A stretch of DNA of 43,678 bases from an uncultured Lachnospiraceae bacterium (GTDB lineage Bacteria > Bacillota > Clostridia > Lachnospirales > Lachnospiraceae), in contig CADBEN010000017.1 in assembly GCA_902793685.1 (NCBI GenBank), positions 1-43,678 of the forward strand, read 5' to 3'. Shown piece by piece: positions 18,447 to 26,798 of the stretch. Position 1 is the stretch's first letter, and every line of letters starts with the position of its first letter. The position numbers and the translations under genes were made by a program. The notes beneath the pieces were generated by a model. That model was not told the DNA's origin, did no database searches, and saw only the letters and a list, made by a program, of their open reading frames with translations.

Positions 18447-18764
18447 AGATTTTTCCCTCTCTGTCCAAAAGATATGTGCAGACCTCCGCCGGCGCCGTAT
18501 CTTCGGAAAGCCGCGGCAGAAGCATACAATCTTTAATATTTTACCTTATTTAAAGGGAAATTAGAAGTAGAAACACGCAGAAGCATTTATGCCGAAAAAG
18601 TGCAGGAAAAAAGTGATGAGGCATTCAAAAATGCCGAAATTCTTCGTATAATCGCCATTGCTTTTGTTCACTTTGGAAAAATGTGTGTTATACTAAATTG
18701 TGTCCCCCTGAGTTATGATCTGGGGAGAGGGAATCTATTTTTCTAACTGCGAGGTGATGATATC
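18447..18764. other. divergent intergenic region between asnS and glgC
   Basis: This 318-base AT-rich gap serves both directions. It contains a small hairpin GGCATT-CAAA-AATGCC (18620-18635), a second possible -10 box TATAAT (18647-18652) and the glgC promoter described separately. No open reading frame with a ribosome binding site and no recognised riboswitch is seen. Confidence 0.6.
18664..18694 (+). promoter_or_regulatory. promoter of the glgCD operon
   Basis: TTGTTC (18664-18669) and an extended -10 TGT-TATACT (18686-18694), spacer 19. The glgC start (GTG 18765) has GAGGTGAT (18751-18758) in front of it. Confidence 0.55.
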
Positions 18765-20039
18765 GTGATTAAAAAAGAAATGATTGCCATGCTTCTTGCA
18801 GGAGGTCAGGGCAGCCGTCTTGGTGTCCTGACGCAGAAAGTCGCCAAGCCTGCAGTATCTTTCGGCGGAAAGTACCGTATTATCGACTTCCCGCTCAGCA
18901 ACTGCATCAACTCCGGTGTTGACACCGTGGGTGTTCTGACGCAGTATCAGCCGCTGCGTCTGAACGCGCACATCGGTATCGGAATTCCGTGGGATCTGGA
19001 CCGCAACGTGGGCGGCGTTTCCCTGCTGGCTCCTTATGAGAGCGTCAGCGGAAGCGACTGGTACAGCGGCACTGCCAACGCGATCTTCCAGAACCTGGAA
19101 TTCATCGATACCTACAACCCGGACTATGTGCTGATCCTTTCGGGCGACCACATTTACAAGATGGATTATGAAGTCATGCTGGACTACCACAAGGCCAACA
19201 AGGCGGACGTGACCATCGCAGTTATGCCTGTCCCGATGGAGGAGGCGAGCCGTTTCGGTATCATGATCACTGATGATACCAACCGGATCACCGACTTCGA
19301 GGAAAAGCCGAAGGTCCCGAGAAGCAACCTGGCTTCCATGGGTATCTACATCTTCTCCTGGAAAGTCCTCAGAGACGCGCTTGTCACCCTGAAGGATGTT
19401 CCGGAGTGCGACTTCGGTAAGCACGTTATTCCGTGGTGCCGTGACGGCGGCAAGCGGCTGTTTGCTTACGAGTTCAACGGCTACTGGAAGGATGTCGGAA
19501 CCCTTTCTTCCTACTGGGAAGCCAACATGGAGCTCATTGACATCATTCCGGAATTCAATCTTTACGAGGAATACTGGAAGATCTTCACGAAGAGCGATAT
19601 CATTCCGCCGCAGTACATTTCCGATCATTCCCACATCGAGAAGAGCATTATCGGTGAGGGAACCGAGATCTACGGAACGGTCATCAATTCCGTGATCGGT
19701 GCCGGCGTCACCATCGAGGACGGCGCGGAGGTCCGTGATTCCATCATCATGAAGGGAACCACCATCGGCGCGGGAACCAAGATCACCAAGGCGATCGTGG
19801 CCGAGGATGTCTGCATCGGCGCAAACTGCGAGCTGGGCGTCGGCGAGTTCAAGCCCAGCACCTACGATGCGAGAGTCTACAATGCGGATCTGGTCACCAT
19901 CGGTGAGCGGACCACCATTCCGGCCGGTGTGAAGGTTGGTAAGAACACGGCGATCTGGGGCGAGACCACGGCAGAGGATTATCCGAATGGTCTGCTTGAC
20001 AGCGGAGATGCGATTGTAAAGGCAGGTGGTGTGAAATGA
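18765..20039 (+). CDS. glgC: glucose-1-phosphate adenylyltransferase, catalytic subunit
   Basis: 424 residues, GTG start. [20 protein letters not shown] is the intact nucleotide-binding loop with the conserved Arg and Lys, and [12 protein letters not shown] contains the catalytic Asp. The C-terminal half is a left-handed beta-helix (hexapeptide repeats such as [28 protein letters not shown]). It makes ADP-glucose, the glucosyl donor for glycogen. The glgD partner starts within its last codon (ATGA overlap). In Bacillota with both proteins the enzyme works as a GlgC/GlgD hetero-oligomer. Confidence 0.95.
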   Translation: MIKKEMIAMLLAGGQGSRLGVLTQKVAKPAVSFGGKYRIIDFPLSNCINSGVDTVGVLTQYQPLRLNAHIGIGIPWDLDRNVGGVSLLAPYESVSGSDWYSGTANAIFQNLEFIDTYNPDYVLILSGDHIYKMDYEVMLDYHKANKADVTIAVMPVPMEEASRFGIMITDDTNRITDFEEKPKVPRSNLASMGIYIFSWKVLRDALVTLKDVPECDFGKHVIPWCRDGGKRLFAYEFNGYWKDVGTLSSYWEANMELIDIIPEFNLYEEYWKIFTKSDIIPPQYISDHSHIEKSIIGEGTEIYGTVINSVIGAGVTIEDGAEVRDSIIMKGTTIGAGTKITKAIVAEDVCIGANCELGVGEFKPSTYDARVYNADLVTIGERTTIPAGVKVGKNTAIWGETTAEDYPNGLLDSGDAIVKAGGVK

Positions 20040-21157
20040 GAGCAGTCGGAATTGTTCTTGCAGGCGGTAATTCCAAGCGTATGAGAGAGCTCTCCAACAA
20101 GAGAGCCATTGCGGCAATGCCTATTGCCGGAAGCTATCGCAGTATTGATTTTGCGCTGAGCAACATGACAAATTCCAAGATCCAGAAGGTCGCGGTCTTC
20201 ACACAGTACAACTCCCGTTCCCTGAATGAGCACCTGAGTTCCTCCAAGTGGTGGGATTTCGGCAGAAAGCAGGGCGGAATGTACGTGTTCACGCCGACCA
20301 TCACCGCGCAGTCCAACGACTGGTACCGCGGTACGGCCGATGCGATCTACCAGAACCTTGATTTCCTGAAGTCCTCTCACGAGCCGTATGTGGTCATCGC
20401 ATCAGGCGACGGCATCTACAAGCTGGACTACAACAAGGTCCTGGAATACCACATTGAGAAAAAAGCAGATATCACCGTTGTCTGCAGAGATGCAGCAGAG
20501 GGTGAGGATGTGACCCGCTTCGGCGTCGTGGAGCTGAACGACGACGGAAGGATCACCCAGTTTGACGAAAAGCCCATGGTGGCAGAGTCCAGCGTCTATT
20601 CCTGCGGCATCTACGTGGTCCGCAGACGCCAGCTGATCGAGCTCATCGAGAGATGCGCGGCGGAAGACCGCTATGACTTTGTCCGCGATGTCCTTGTCCG
20701 CTACAAGAACCTGAAGAGGATCTATGCGTACAAGATGGAAGGCTACTGGAGCAACATCGCAAGCGTTGACTCTTATTATCAGACCAACATGGACTTCCTG
20801 AAGCCTGAAATCCGCAAGTATTTCTTCCGCGATTATCCGGAGATTTATACCAAGATCGACGATCTTCCGCCGGCAAAGTATAACCCGGGTGCAAACGTGA
20901 AGAACTCCCTCGTATCCAGCGGATGCATCATCAACGGAACCGTCGAGGGGTCCGTTCTCTTCAAGAAAGTATATGTCGGCAACAACTGTGTCATCAAGAA
21001 TTCCGTGGTCATGAACGATGTATATATTGGTGATAACACGGTGATTGAAAACTGCATCGTTGAGAGCCGTGATACTATTAAAGCCAATACCACACATATC
21101 GGCAAACCGGACGACGTGAAGATTGTGATCGAAAAGAACGAGAGATATACAATTTAA
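20036..21157 (+). CDS. glgD: glucose-1-phosphate adenylyltransferase, GlgD subunit
   Basis: 373 residues. Homologous to GlgC, but the nucleotide-binding loop is altered ([20 protein letters not shown] lacks the KPA lysine) and the catalytic loop reads [11 protein letters not shown] with Gly in place of His. This fits the GlgD family, which has little activity alone and raises GlgC activity. The beta-helix C-terminus is kept. Translationally coupled to glgC. Confidence 0.93.
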   Translation: MRAVGIVLAGGNSKRMRELSNKRAIAAMPIAGSYRSIDFALSNMTNSKIQKVAVFTQYNSRSLNEHLSSSKWWDFGRKQGGMYVFTPTITAQSNDWYRGTADAIYQNLDFLKSSHEPYVVIASGDGIYKLDYNKVLEYHIEKKADITVVCRDAAEGEDVTRFGVVELNDDGRITQFDEKPMVAESSVYSCGIYVVRRRQLIELIERCAAEDRYDFVRDVLVRYKNLKRIYAYKMEGYWSNIASVDSYYQTNMDFLKPEIRKYFFRDYPEIYTKIDDLPPAKYNPGANVKNSLVSSGCIINGTVEGSVLFKKVYVGNNCVIKNSVVMNDVYIGDNTVIENCIVESRDTIKANTTHIGKPDDVKIVIEKNERYTI

Positions 21158-21205
21158 GATTCAGAGTATCGAATCGCCGCCCGCAGTTGTGCCAAAGGAG
21201 GCACC

Positions 21206-21475
21206 ATGCAGATTACGGACGTACGGATCAGACGCATTGACAAAGAGGGTTCGATGAAGGCGGTAGTCTCCATCACTCTTGATAATGAGTTCGTGATTCA
21301 CGATATTAAGGTAATTCAGGGCGAAAAAGGTCTGTTTATAGCGATGCCTAGCAGAATGGCGGCCGACGGCGAATACCGGGATATTGCGCATCCGATCAAT
21401 TCCCGTACCAGAGAAATGATGCAGCGTATCATCCTGGAAAAGTATGAATCATTGGCAGCTTCTGATGAAGCCTGA
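21206..21475 (+). CDS. spoVG: septation/sporulation regulator SpoVG
   Basis: 89 residues, a full-length SpoVG. The sequence [27 protein letters not shown] and IAMPSRM...YRDIAHPIN is characteristic. SpoVG is a small site-specific DNA/RNA-binding regulator affecting septation, capsule and virulence genes. Strong binding site AAAGGAGG. Only 48 bases separate it from glgD, so it may share that transcript; a strong terminator follows. Confidence 0.95.
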   Translation: MQITDVRIRRIDKEGSMKAVVSITLDNEFVIHDIKVIQGEKGLFIAMPSRMAADGEYRDIAHPINSRTREMMQRIILEKYESLAASDEA

Positions 21476-21481
21476 ATTAAT

Positions 21482-21519
21482 TACAGCGGGGATTTTCCGG
21501 TCCCCGCTGTACGTTTTTT
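21482..21519 (+). terminator. intrinsic terminator after spoVG
   Basis: TACAGCGGGGA (21482-21492) pairs with TCCCCGCTGTA (21501-21511), followed by CG and six T. Confidence 0.92.
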
Positions 21520-21522
21520 AAT

Positions 21523-22572
21523 ATGGTAAATTTTGACAGAATGGAACCCGCGGCCGATGACGGCACGCGGTACATTGTATTTGACCTGGAATGGAATCAG
21601 AGCGCGGAAGGCAAGGCCGGAGAGGTCAAAGAGCTTCCGTTTGAAATTATAGAGATCGGGGCGGTAAAGCTGGACAGTCGGCTGCGGCCCCTGGGTGAGT
21701 TTTCGCGTTTCGTTCAGCCGGTCGTCTATCGAAGACTTCACTTCAAAGTCCTGGAGATCATGCACATCGGAATGGATGAGCTCCGGAAGCGAGGACAGCC
21801 CTTCCCGGAAGTGTTCCGGGAGTTTATGGAATGGTGCACGGAAGCGCAGGACGGCGTGAAGGTGCGCCCGGTGTTCTGCACCTGGGGCAATATGGATCTC
21901 ACGGAGCTTCAGCGGAACATGGCCTACTACAAGATTCCGAGTCCCTTCCCCTATCCTCTGCTGTATTATGATCTCCAGAAGCTTTACAACCTTCTCTATC
22001 TGGGCAACAGCAAGGATAAGCTGCCGCTGGACAAGGCGGTGGAAGCGCTGGACATTCCCATGACGCATCCCTTCCACCGGGCCATCGACGACGCCCGCTA
22101 CACCGGCGCGGTCATGCTTCACATGGATTTCCAGGCGGTGAAGGAGTACCTGTCCCTCGATTATTACCGGCTTCCCAGAACACCGGAGGAAGAGATCTAT
22201 CTGGTTTTTCCGGATTACTCTAAATATGTATCACGGGAATTTGACAGCCGCGAGACCGCCATCGAGGACAAGACGGTCACGGATATGATCTGCTACCGCT
22301 GCAGCCGGGCACTGCGGAAAAAAATCCGCTGGTTCACGGCGAACCAGCGGAACTACTACTGTCTTGCATGGTGTCCGGACCACGGTTTTGTGCGTGGAAA
22401 AATCCGGATGAAACATTCTCCCTCCGGCGGGGTCTTCGTCGTGAAGACGATCAAGCTGACCGGGGAGGAGGGCGTCGAGGCGCTCACGAAAAAGAAAGAG
22501 ACAGTTGCCGGCAAACGCCGGAAACGAAACCGGCAGAAGCATCTGCGGGAGAAACTTCGCGGCAGGACTTAG
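21523..22572 (+). CDS. DEDDh 3'-5' exonuclease (KapD-like) with C-terminal zinc finger
   Basis: 349 residues from ATG 21523, or 343 from ATG 21541; neither has a ribosome binding site, and the first lies three bases after the spoVG terminator T-run. The exonuclease core shows YIVFDLEWNQ (metal ligands D and E), a mid-domain Asp (TWGNMD) and HRAIDDARYT (His and Asp), the DEDDh set. Residues about 247-275 hold Cys-x2-Cys and Cys-x3-Cys (CYRCSR, YCLAWC) plus His, a likely zinc ribbon. The tail is very basic (KRRKRNRQKHLREKLRGR). It most likely trims RNA or DNA 3' ends. How it is transcribed and translated right after a terminator is unclear. Confidence 0.82.
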   Translation: MVNFDRMEPAADDGTRYIVFDLEWNQSAEGKAGEVKELPFEIIEIGAVKLDSRLRPLGEFSRFVQPVVYRRLHFKVLEIMHIGMDELRKRGQPFPEVFREFMEWCTEAQDGVKVRPVFCTWGNMDLTELQRNMAYYKIPSPFPYPLLYYDLQKLYNLLYLGNSKDKLPLDKAVEALDIPMTHPFHRAIDDARYTGAVMLHMDFQAVKEYLSLDYYRLPRTPEEEIYLVFPDYSKYVSREFDSRETAIEDKTVTDMICYRCSRALRKKIRWFTANQRNYYCLAWCPDHGFVRGKIRMKHSPSGGVFVVKTIKLTGEEGVEALTKKKETVAGKRRKRNRQKHLREKLRGRT

Positions 22573-24077
22573 CCCTTTCTTCGGAAAAACGGCTTGGAAC
22601 TGCGCCGGTGAGAGCGGCTGTCAGGCAGGTAGTGATCTACCGAGGAGGAAGTATCCCGGAACGAACCTTCCTGCATAAGGGAGGAGTCATTCTGTTCGAT
22701 CCGGCGGATAGAATCTGAGAATCGGAACTCCCGGCTCGAACGGTCCAGAAGGATCCGGCGGATCAGGAGGGCGATGCCGGCAAGCAGTCCGATGATCAGG
22801 ATGCCGATCAGAATGATCAGGAAGCGTCCTGCGGTATCGCCGTCCGCAAATATCTTTCGAAGCTGATCGATGGGAGAGCTCTTTGCGTGAGGATCCTGGC
22901 TGTCGTCCCCTTCTGAGGGGGTTGCGCTCCGGTCGATCCGGACGTCGGAATCCGGACGGAGCCAGGTGGTGCCGATCACGCGTTCGTCATAGAGATAGCG
23001 GATCCGTGCAACCGCATTCTTCGGGTCATTTTCATCCAGATCATAGGAAAGCTCTGTCTGGGCGTCAGAGAACTGGGCATTTTTCGGCAGAGTGGCCGTA
23101 CGCCCGGTGTCGATATGCAGCACGGCAGGATTGCTTCCGGTCAGATTGGTATCGTTTTCCAGACTGGTGTAGGTCGCGTCGTAATCACTGATATTTTCGT
23201 TCCGGAAATTGGCGAAGCCGAAATCCAGCATGGCCTTCGTATCAGAGTAATGGGTCGAATGGCCGTTCAGAACTACGGTAATCAGCCGGAGCCCGTCCCG
23301 CTCCGCGCAGGTGACGAGGGTGTTGCCTGCCAGCGTGGTATAACCGGTCTTTCCGCCGATGATTCCGGGATAATACTGGTTGGAATTTTTCTTCAGCATC
23401 TTATGGCCGCAGTAGACGGTAAAACGGCCTGCGTTCGTCGCGTTCGGCGGGAGCTCGTAATAAGTCGTGGAATCGAACTCCACAAAAGTCGGATTGCTGA
23501 AGGCCGCCTGGGCGATCAGTGCGTAATCATAAGGCGTGGTATAGTGATTCGGATCGTTCAGGCCCGAGGGATTCGCAAAATGGGAGTCCTTGCAGCCGAG
23601 ATCCGCGGCTTTCTCGTTCATGAGATCTGCGAAGGCTTCGATGCTGCCGGCGCAGTGTTCGGCAAGCGCGTTGGCGACCTCGTTTGCGGATTTCAGAAGC
23701 ATGGCATACAGCGCTTCCCGGACAGTGATCTGGTCCCCGGTGTCATAGCCTGCACTGGTGGATCCGCGCTCCACGTTGTAGACGGCATTGTGGGAGAAGG
23801 TGAGCGTATCGTCCAGACTGCAGCGTTCAACGATGATCAGCGCAGTCAGGATCTTTGTGATGCTTGCGGGAAAGAAACGTTCATGCAGGTTTTTTCCGTA
23901 GATCACACAGCCGGAATCCGCATCCATCAGGATTCCGCCTTCCGCTTCGATGGCGATCTCATTCGGCCACGGAACAGCGGCTCTGACGGTCCGGGGGACA
24001 GACAGGGAAAAAATCAGAACAATACAGAGGAAGAAGTTCAGCTTTCGCGCGGCTCTTCCGTGAAATACAAATTTCAA
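22569..24077 (-). CDS. D-alanyl-D-alanine carboxypeptidase (penicillin-binding protein, S11)
   Basis: 502 residues from a TTG at 24077, chosen because GGAGG (24088-24092) lies 10 bases before it; a TTG at 24104 has none. Signal peptide (LNFFLCIVLIFSLSV, ending near VRA-A). The serine peptidase motifs are Ser72-x-x-Lys75 (ASITK), Ser129-x-Asn131 (KSAN) and Lys242-Thr-Gly (GGKTG). It trims the terminal D-Ala of peptidoglycan stems. A second domain and one membrane helix (FLIILIGILIIGLLAGIALL) near residue 425 anchor it, and about 60 residues with basic patches lie inside the cell. DacF/DacB-type proteins usually lack such a long inner tail. The stop codon overlaps the end of the convergent exonuclease gene. 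Confidence 0.9.
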   Translation of the reverse strand: MKFVFHGRAARKLNFFLCIVLIFSLSVPRTVRAAVPWPNEIAIEAEGGILMDADSGCVIYGKNLHERFFPASITKILTALIIVERCSLDDTLTFSHNAVYNVERGSTSAGYDTGDQITVREALYAMLLKSANEVANALAEHCAGSIEAFADLMNEKAADLGCKDSHFANPSGLNDPNHYTTPYDYALIAQAAFSNPTFVEFDSTTYYELPPNATNAGRFTVYCGHKMLKKNSNQYYPGIIGGKTGYTTLAGNTLVTCAERDGLRLITVVLNGHSTHYSDTKAMLDFGFANFRNENISDYDATYTSLENDTNLTGSNPAVLHIDTGRTATLPKNAQFSDAQTELSYDLDENDPKNAVARIRYLYDERVIGTTWLRPDSDVRIDRSATPSEGDDSQDPHAKSSPIDQLRKIFADGDTAGRFLIILIGILIIGLLAGIALLIRRILLDRSSREFRFSDSIRRIEQNDSSLMQEGSFRDTSSSVDHYLPDSRSHRRSSKPFFRRKG

Positions 24078-24111
24078 ATCAGGAAAACCTCCGTATAAGG
24101 GCAAGGGAAAA

Positions 24112-24148
24112 GGAACTGCCGCACTGTCTGTGATAGTGCGGCAGTTCC
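24112..24148 (-). terminator. terminator of the SH3-domain gene
   Basis: GGAACTGCCGCACT (24112-24125) pairs perfectly with AGTGCGGCAGTTCC (24135-24148). On the minus strand CCTTTTCCC follows. It lies 29 bases past the stop at 24177. Confidence 0.8.
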
Positions 24149-24176
24149 CGCAGTTTCAGGGATAATAGGTTGAAAC

Positions 24177-25010
24177 TCAGGGAGTTCCGGGTGTCTGCTC
24201 CTGTACATCCACATATTTTGTGGAGACATAAGCCTGGCCGCCGTTATAGTTGATGATGGACCATTCGTCGTTGTAGGCGCCTACAAAGTCCAGAACGGTT
24301 CCCGCGGGAAGCGTAGTGAGAAGCTCCGCGTCCGTGGACGGTGCGGAACGGACATTCAGGGAAGTTCTGGTGGTGTAGATCATTACGGGCGCGGTCTCCG
24401 GCGCTTCGGTCTCCGGCGCTTCCGTCGTGGTCTCTGCCGGTGCTTCGGTCGTCACTTCGGCAGCGGTGGTTTCCTTCGGATGGTCAGCACGGACCAGCCG
24501 GACCACGGAAATGACCAGAATGATGGCCAGGATCGGGATCACGATCTTCAGGAGATCAAAGGGATTGAAATTAAAACCGCTGTCTTGTCTTGGAGCGGAA
24601 GCCCGCGGACTGCCGGAACGGCGTGCCGGTGTACTGTTTGTGCGGCGCTCTCTGCGTGCGGCGCGGCTCTGGTAAGCGTAGACCTCCTGGCTCAGGAGCT
24701 GATAAGCATTGTTCGCGTTGTAGGCGTTATTGTCGGCCCGGCTGACGGCGTTTTCGCCCAGCAGGCGGATCTTCTGATAGTTGGCGCAGCTGTCCTTTGA
24801 AATGATACCCTGCAGGTAAAGGTCGTCGATCATGACGCTGAGATCGCCTTCCGGGACCCCGTTTCTTCTGCAAAGACTTTTTACGATGTATTCCAAAGTC
24901 TGGCGGGCCCTGATCATGGCCGAGTTATACTGTTTCTGCGAGAGACACCGCTCCGTATCACGGAGACCGGCTTCAATCAACTCCCTCGCTGTCTTTCTCT
25001 CTCCAGCCAT
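24177..25010 (-). CDS. membrane protein with DUF4145-like N-terminus and extracellular SH3 domain
   Basis: 277 residues, ATG with GGAGGG 4 bases before it. Residues 1-120 are helical and resemble DUF4145-type domains (ARQTLEYIVKSLCRRNG). One membrane segment lies at about 160-183 (IVIPILAIILVISVVRLV). Outside are a Thr/Glu/Ala-rich spacer with APETEAP-type repeats and a bacterial SH3 domain (TSLNVRSAPSTDAELLTTLPAGTVL, YVSTKYVDV), which usually binds cell-wall peptides. Function is not known; a link between cytoplasm and wall is an inference. Confidence 0.8.
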   Translation of the reverse strand: MAGERKTARELIEAGLRDTERCLSQKQYNSAMIRARQTLEYIVKSLCRRNGVPEGDLSVMIDDLYLQGIISKDSCANYQKIRLLGENAVSRADNNAYNANNAYQLLSQEVYAYQSRAARRERRTNSTPARRSGSPRASAPRQDSGFNFNPFDLLKIVIPILAIILVISVVRLVRADHPKETTAAEVTTEAPAETTTEAPETEAPETAPVMIYTTRTSLNVRSAPSTDAELLTTLPAGTVLDFVGAYNDEWSIINYNGGQAYVSTKYVDVQEQTPGTP

Positions 25011-25027
25011 AATACCCTCCTTGAAAT

Positions 25028-25033
25028 ATTATA
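25028..25033 (-). promoter_or_regulatory. possible -10 box of the SH3-domain gene
   Basis: On the minus strand TATAAT stands here, but its start point would leave only about 11 bases before the ATG at 25010 and the expected -35 position falls in the first GC-rich repeat without a match. Weak call. Confidence 0.3.
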
Positions 25034-25041
25034 AGATTCGC

Positions 25042-25178
25042 CCCCTGCACTCGGGTCCTTGCGGAGCGCCGTGGCAGGGCGTATCCGCCCCTGCACTCGG
25101 GTCCTGACGGACCCTCGTTTCGGGCGGTGCGTCTCCGCACCCCTGCACTCGGGTCCTTGCGGACCCTCGTTTTGGGCG
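25042..25178. repeat. three GC-rich direct repeats
   Basis: The 17-base unit CCCCTGCACTCGGGTCC occurs at 25042-25058, 25088-25104 and 25140-25156. Copies two and three share a longer 39-base unit (25088-25126 and 25140-25178) with few changes. In these two copies GGGTCC-N4-GGACCC forms a hairpin. The distances (46 and 52 bases) are uneven. The block lies in a 467-base gap between divergent genes. Confidence 0.85.
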
Positions 25179-25207
25179 GCCCGGGACGCTTCGCGTCCTG
25201 GCCGCCC
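25174..25207. repeat. GC-rich stem-loop
   Basis: GGGCGGCC pairs with GGCCGCCC, and inside GGACGC-TTC-GCGTCC forms the tip. It continues straight from the third direct repeat and touches the next inverted repeat. Confidence 0.75.
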
Positions 25208-25274
25208 CATGAAAGAAAGAAATGCCTTCCGTGTGAGCAAGCTCCCATGGAAGGCATTTCTTTCTTTCATGGGG
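25205..25274. repeat. perfect 26-bp inverted repeat
   Basis: Arm 25205-25230 is exactly complementary to 25249-25274, with an 18-base loop containing GAGC-AA-GCTC. Flanking genes are transcribed away from it, so a terminator role is not obvious. The remaining part of the gap (25275-25470) is AT-rich and holds a small hairpin GAACACTC/GAGTGTTC (25404-25438). Confidence 0.9.
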
Positions 25275-25368
25275 CGCGGATCCTAATAAACATTATACTA
25301 AACCCGCTTTTCTTTTGCATCCATCTTTTGGTTAACGTTTTATGTAAATTGTGTGGCGGAGAAAGTAT

Positions 25369-25397
25369 TTGTCTTTCCTGCGGAAAATTGATACCAT
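25369..25397 (+). promoter_or_regulatory. possible promoter of trmB
   Basis: TTGTCT (25369-25374), 17-base spacer, TACCAT (25392-25397). The -10 match is only 4 of 6. Confidence 0.35.
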
Positions 25398-25477
25398 TCA
25401 TTTGAACACTCCCGCTTTTTTCAGAAGCATGAGTGTTCCGCCGGATGACGGCAAATACTAAGGTTCAGGAGAATTAT

Positions 25478-26131
25478 ATGAGACTGAGACATATCCCGGG
25501 GTGCGAACAGTTCGTGGCGGAGAGTCCGAGCGTAGTCCACGATCCGATGCAGTATAAGGGACACTGGCAGGAGTATTTCGGCAACGATCACCCGGTGGAG
25601 CTGGAGATCGGCATGGGAAAAGGAAAGTTCATCCGCGAGCTTTCCCGGAGACATCCGGAGATCAATTTCCTGGGGCTGGAACGCTATGAAACAGTCCTGA
25701 TGAAGGCGATCAAGCGGAAGGAGCAGGAAGAACTTGCGGAGGATGCGTCCAGAAAGAATCTCGGGTTTCTCTGTGTCGACGCGAACCTGCTTCCGGAGAT
25801 CTTTGCTCCGGGCGAGGTGGCGAAAATCTATCTGAACTTTTCCGATCCGTGGCCGAAGACCAGCCATTCGCAGCGCCGGCTCACTTCCCCGCGCTTCATG
25901 AAGCTGTACGACCAGGTCCTCACGAAGGAGGGCGTGGTCGAATTCAAGACGGACAACCAGGGCTTGTTTGCCTGGTCGCTGGAATCCATTCCGGAATCCG
26001 GGTGGGAGATCATCTATGTGACGCATGACCTGCACGCGCAGCCGGAAGCCGCGGAAAACGTCATGACGGAGTACGAAGAAAAGTTTTCCGGACGCGGGCA
26101 GAAGATCTGCAAGCTGATCGCCAGGAGATGA
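25478..26131 (+). CDS. trmB: tRNA (guanine-46-N7)-methyltransferase
   Basis: 217 residues from ATG 25478, preceded by AGGAG; an in-frame ATG at 25433 has no binding site. Family markers: ELEIGMGKGKFI (SAM loop), FLGLERYETVL, IYLNFSDPWPKTSHSQRRLT with the conserved DPWPK..H..RR motif. It forms m7G46 in tRNA variable loops. A tRNA-Lys gene follows 115 bases later with its own promoter. Confidence 0.95.
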   Translation: MRLRHIPGCEQFVAESPSVVHDPMQYKGHWQEYFGNDHPVELEIGMGKGKFIRELSRRHPEINFLGLERYETVLMKAIKRKEQEELAEDASRKNLGFLCVDANLLPEIFAPGEVAKIYLNFSDPWPKTSHSQRRLTSPRFMKLYDQVLTKEGVVEFKTDNQGLFAWSLESIPESGWEIIYVTHDLHAQPEAAENVMTEYEEKFSGRGQKICKLIARR

Positions 26132-26183
26132 ACTGCGGGGCCTGGACTCGCATAAGTCCTGCAAAAACTTCTGAAAAATCCTG

Positions 26184-26212
26184 TTGACAAACTTAAGGTA
26201 ATGGGATAGAAT
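26184..26212 (+). promoter_or_regulatory. strong promoter of tRNA-Lys(CTT)
   Basis: TTGACA (26184-26189), 17-base spacer, TAGAAT (26207-26212). A small leader hairpin GTGTCT/AGACAC follows before the tRNA. Confidence 0.85.
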
Positions 26213-26246
26213 ACAACATGTGTCTGACGAAGACACGAATACGGAA

Positions 26247-26319
26247 GCGCCTTTAGCTCAGTTGGTAGAGCAGTAGACTCTTAATCTATTTGTCCAGGGT
26301 TCGAGTCCCTGAAGGCGCA
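26247..26319 (+). tRNA. tRNA-Lys (anticodon CTT)
   Basis: Acceptor arm GCGCCTT (26247-26253) pairs exactly with AAGGCGC (26312-26318), discriminator A26319. The anticodon loop CTCTTAA carries CTT, and the T arm CCAGG/CCCTG encloses TTCGAGT. CCA is not encoded. Complements the TTT-anticodon Lys tRNA at 759. Confidence 0.94.
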
Positions 26320-26415
26320 CTATGGAAGTTCTGTTTTAGCTGACTGCGAGCGGCTGGGACGGAGCTTTCTTCGTATATCCAGGCATTTTATCTGCTTTTG
26401 AAGGAGGATTTGACG

Positions 26416-26787
26416 ATGAAAGTGATTTCTACAGACAAGGCACCCGCAGCGATCGGACCCTATTCCCAGGGGATGGTTTCCGGAAACATGGTCTACAGCA
26501 GCGGACAGATCCCGGTAGATCCGGCCACCGGCGAAGTGGTCGCAGGCGGAATCGCGGAGCAGGCAGCCCAGAGCTGCAAGAATGTCGGAGCGGTTCTCGC
26601 TGCCGGCGGCTCCGGATATGACAAGGTCGTCAAGACCACCTGCTTCCTTGCGGATATGAAGGATTTTGCGGCCTTCAACAAGGTCTATGCGGAATATTTC
26701 ATCAGCAGCCCGGCGCGCAGCTGCGTCGCGGTAAAGGATCTTCCGAAAGGCGTTCTCTGCGAGATCGAGGCAGTCGCGGAACTGTAA
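26416..26787 (+). CDS. ridA: RidA family enamine/imine deaminase
   Basis: 123 residues from ATG 26416 with AAGGAGG before it. Typical Rid motifs: APAAIGPYSQG, YSSGQIPVDPATGE, and PARSCVAVKDLPKG with the conserved Arg that binds the substrate carboxylate; the C-terminal Glu in CEIEAVAEL is also present. RidA hydrolyses reactive enamines released by PLP enzymes. Twelve bases separate it from nth. Confidence 0.94.
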   Translation: MKVISTDKAPAAIGPYSQGMVSGNMVYSSGQIPVDPATGEVVAGGIAEQAAQSCKNVGAVLAAGGSGYDKVVKTTCFLADMKDFAAFNKVYAEYFISSPARSCVAVKDLPKGVLCEIEAVAEL

Positions 26788-26798
26788 GGAAAGCTGCG

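Noticed and set aside
18447-18560. T-box leader before asnS
   Set aside because: The leader is short and no T-box core sequence or terminator/antiterminator pair is present.
22569-24104. Longer carboxypeptidase start at TTG 24104
   Set aside because: The extra residues include the translated ribosome binding site GGAGG, which belongs to the TTG at 24077.
25042-25178. Possible small CRISPR array
   Set aside because: Only three copies, uneven spacing, internal palindromes spanning most of the unit, and no cas gene in the window.
25205-25274. Retron or group II intron remnant
   Set aside because: The inverted repeat alone is not enough; no reverse transcriptase or intron domain V is seen nearby.
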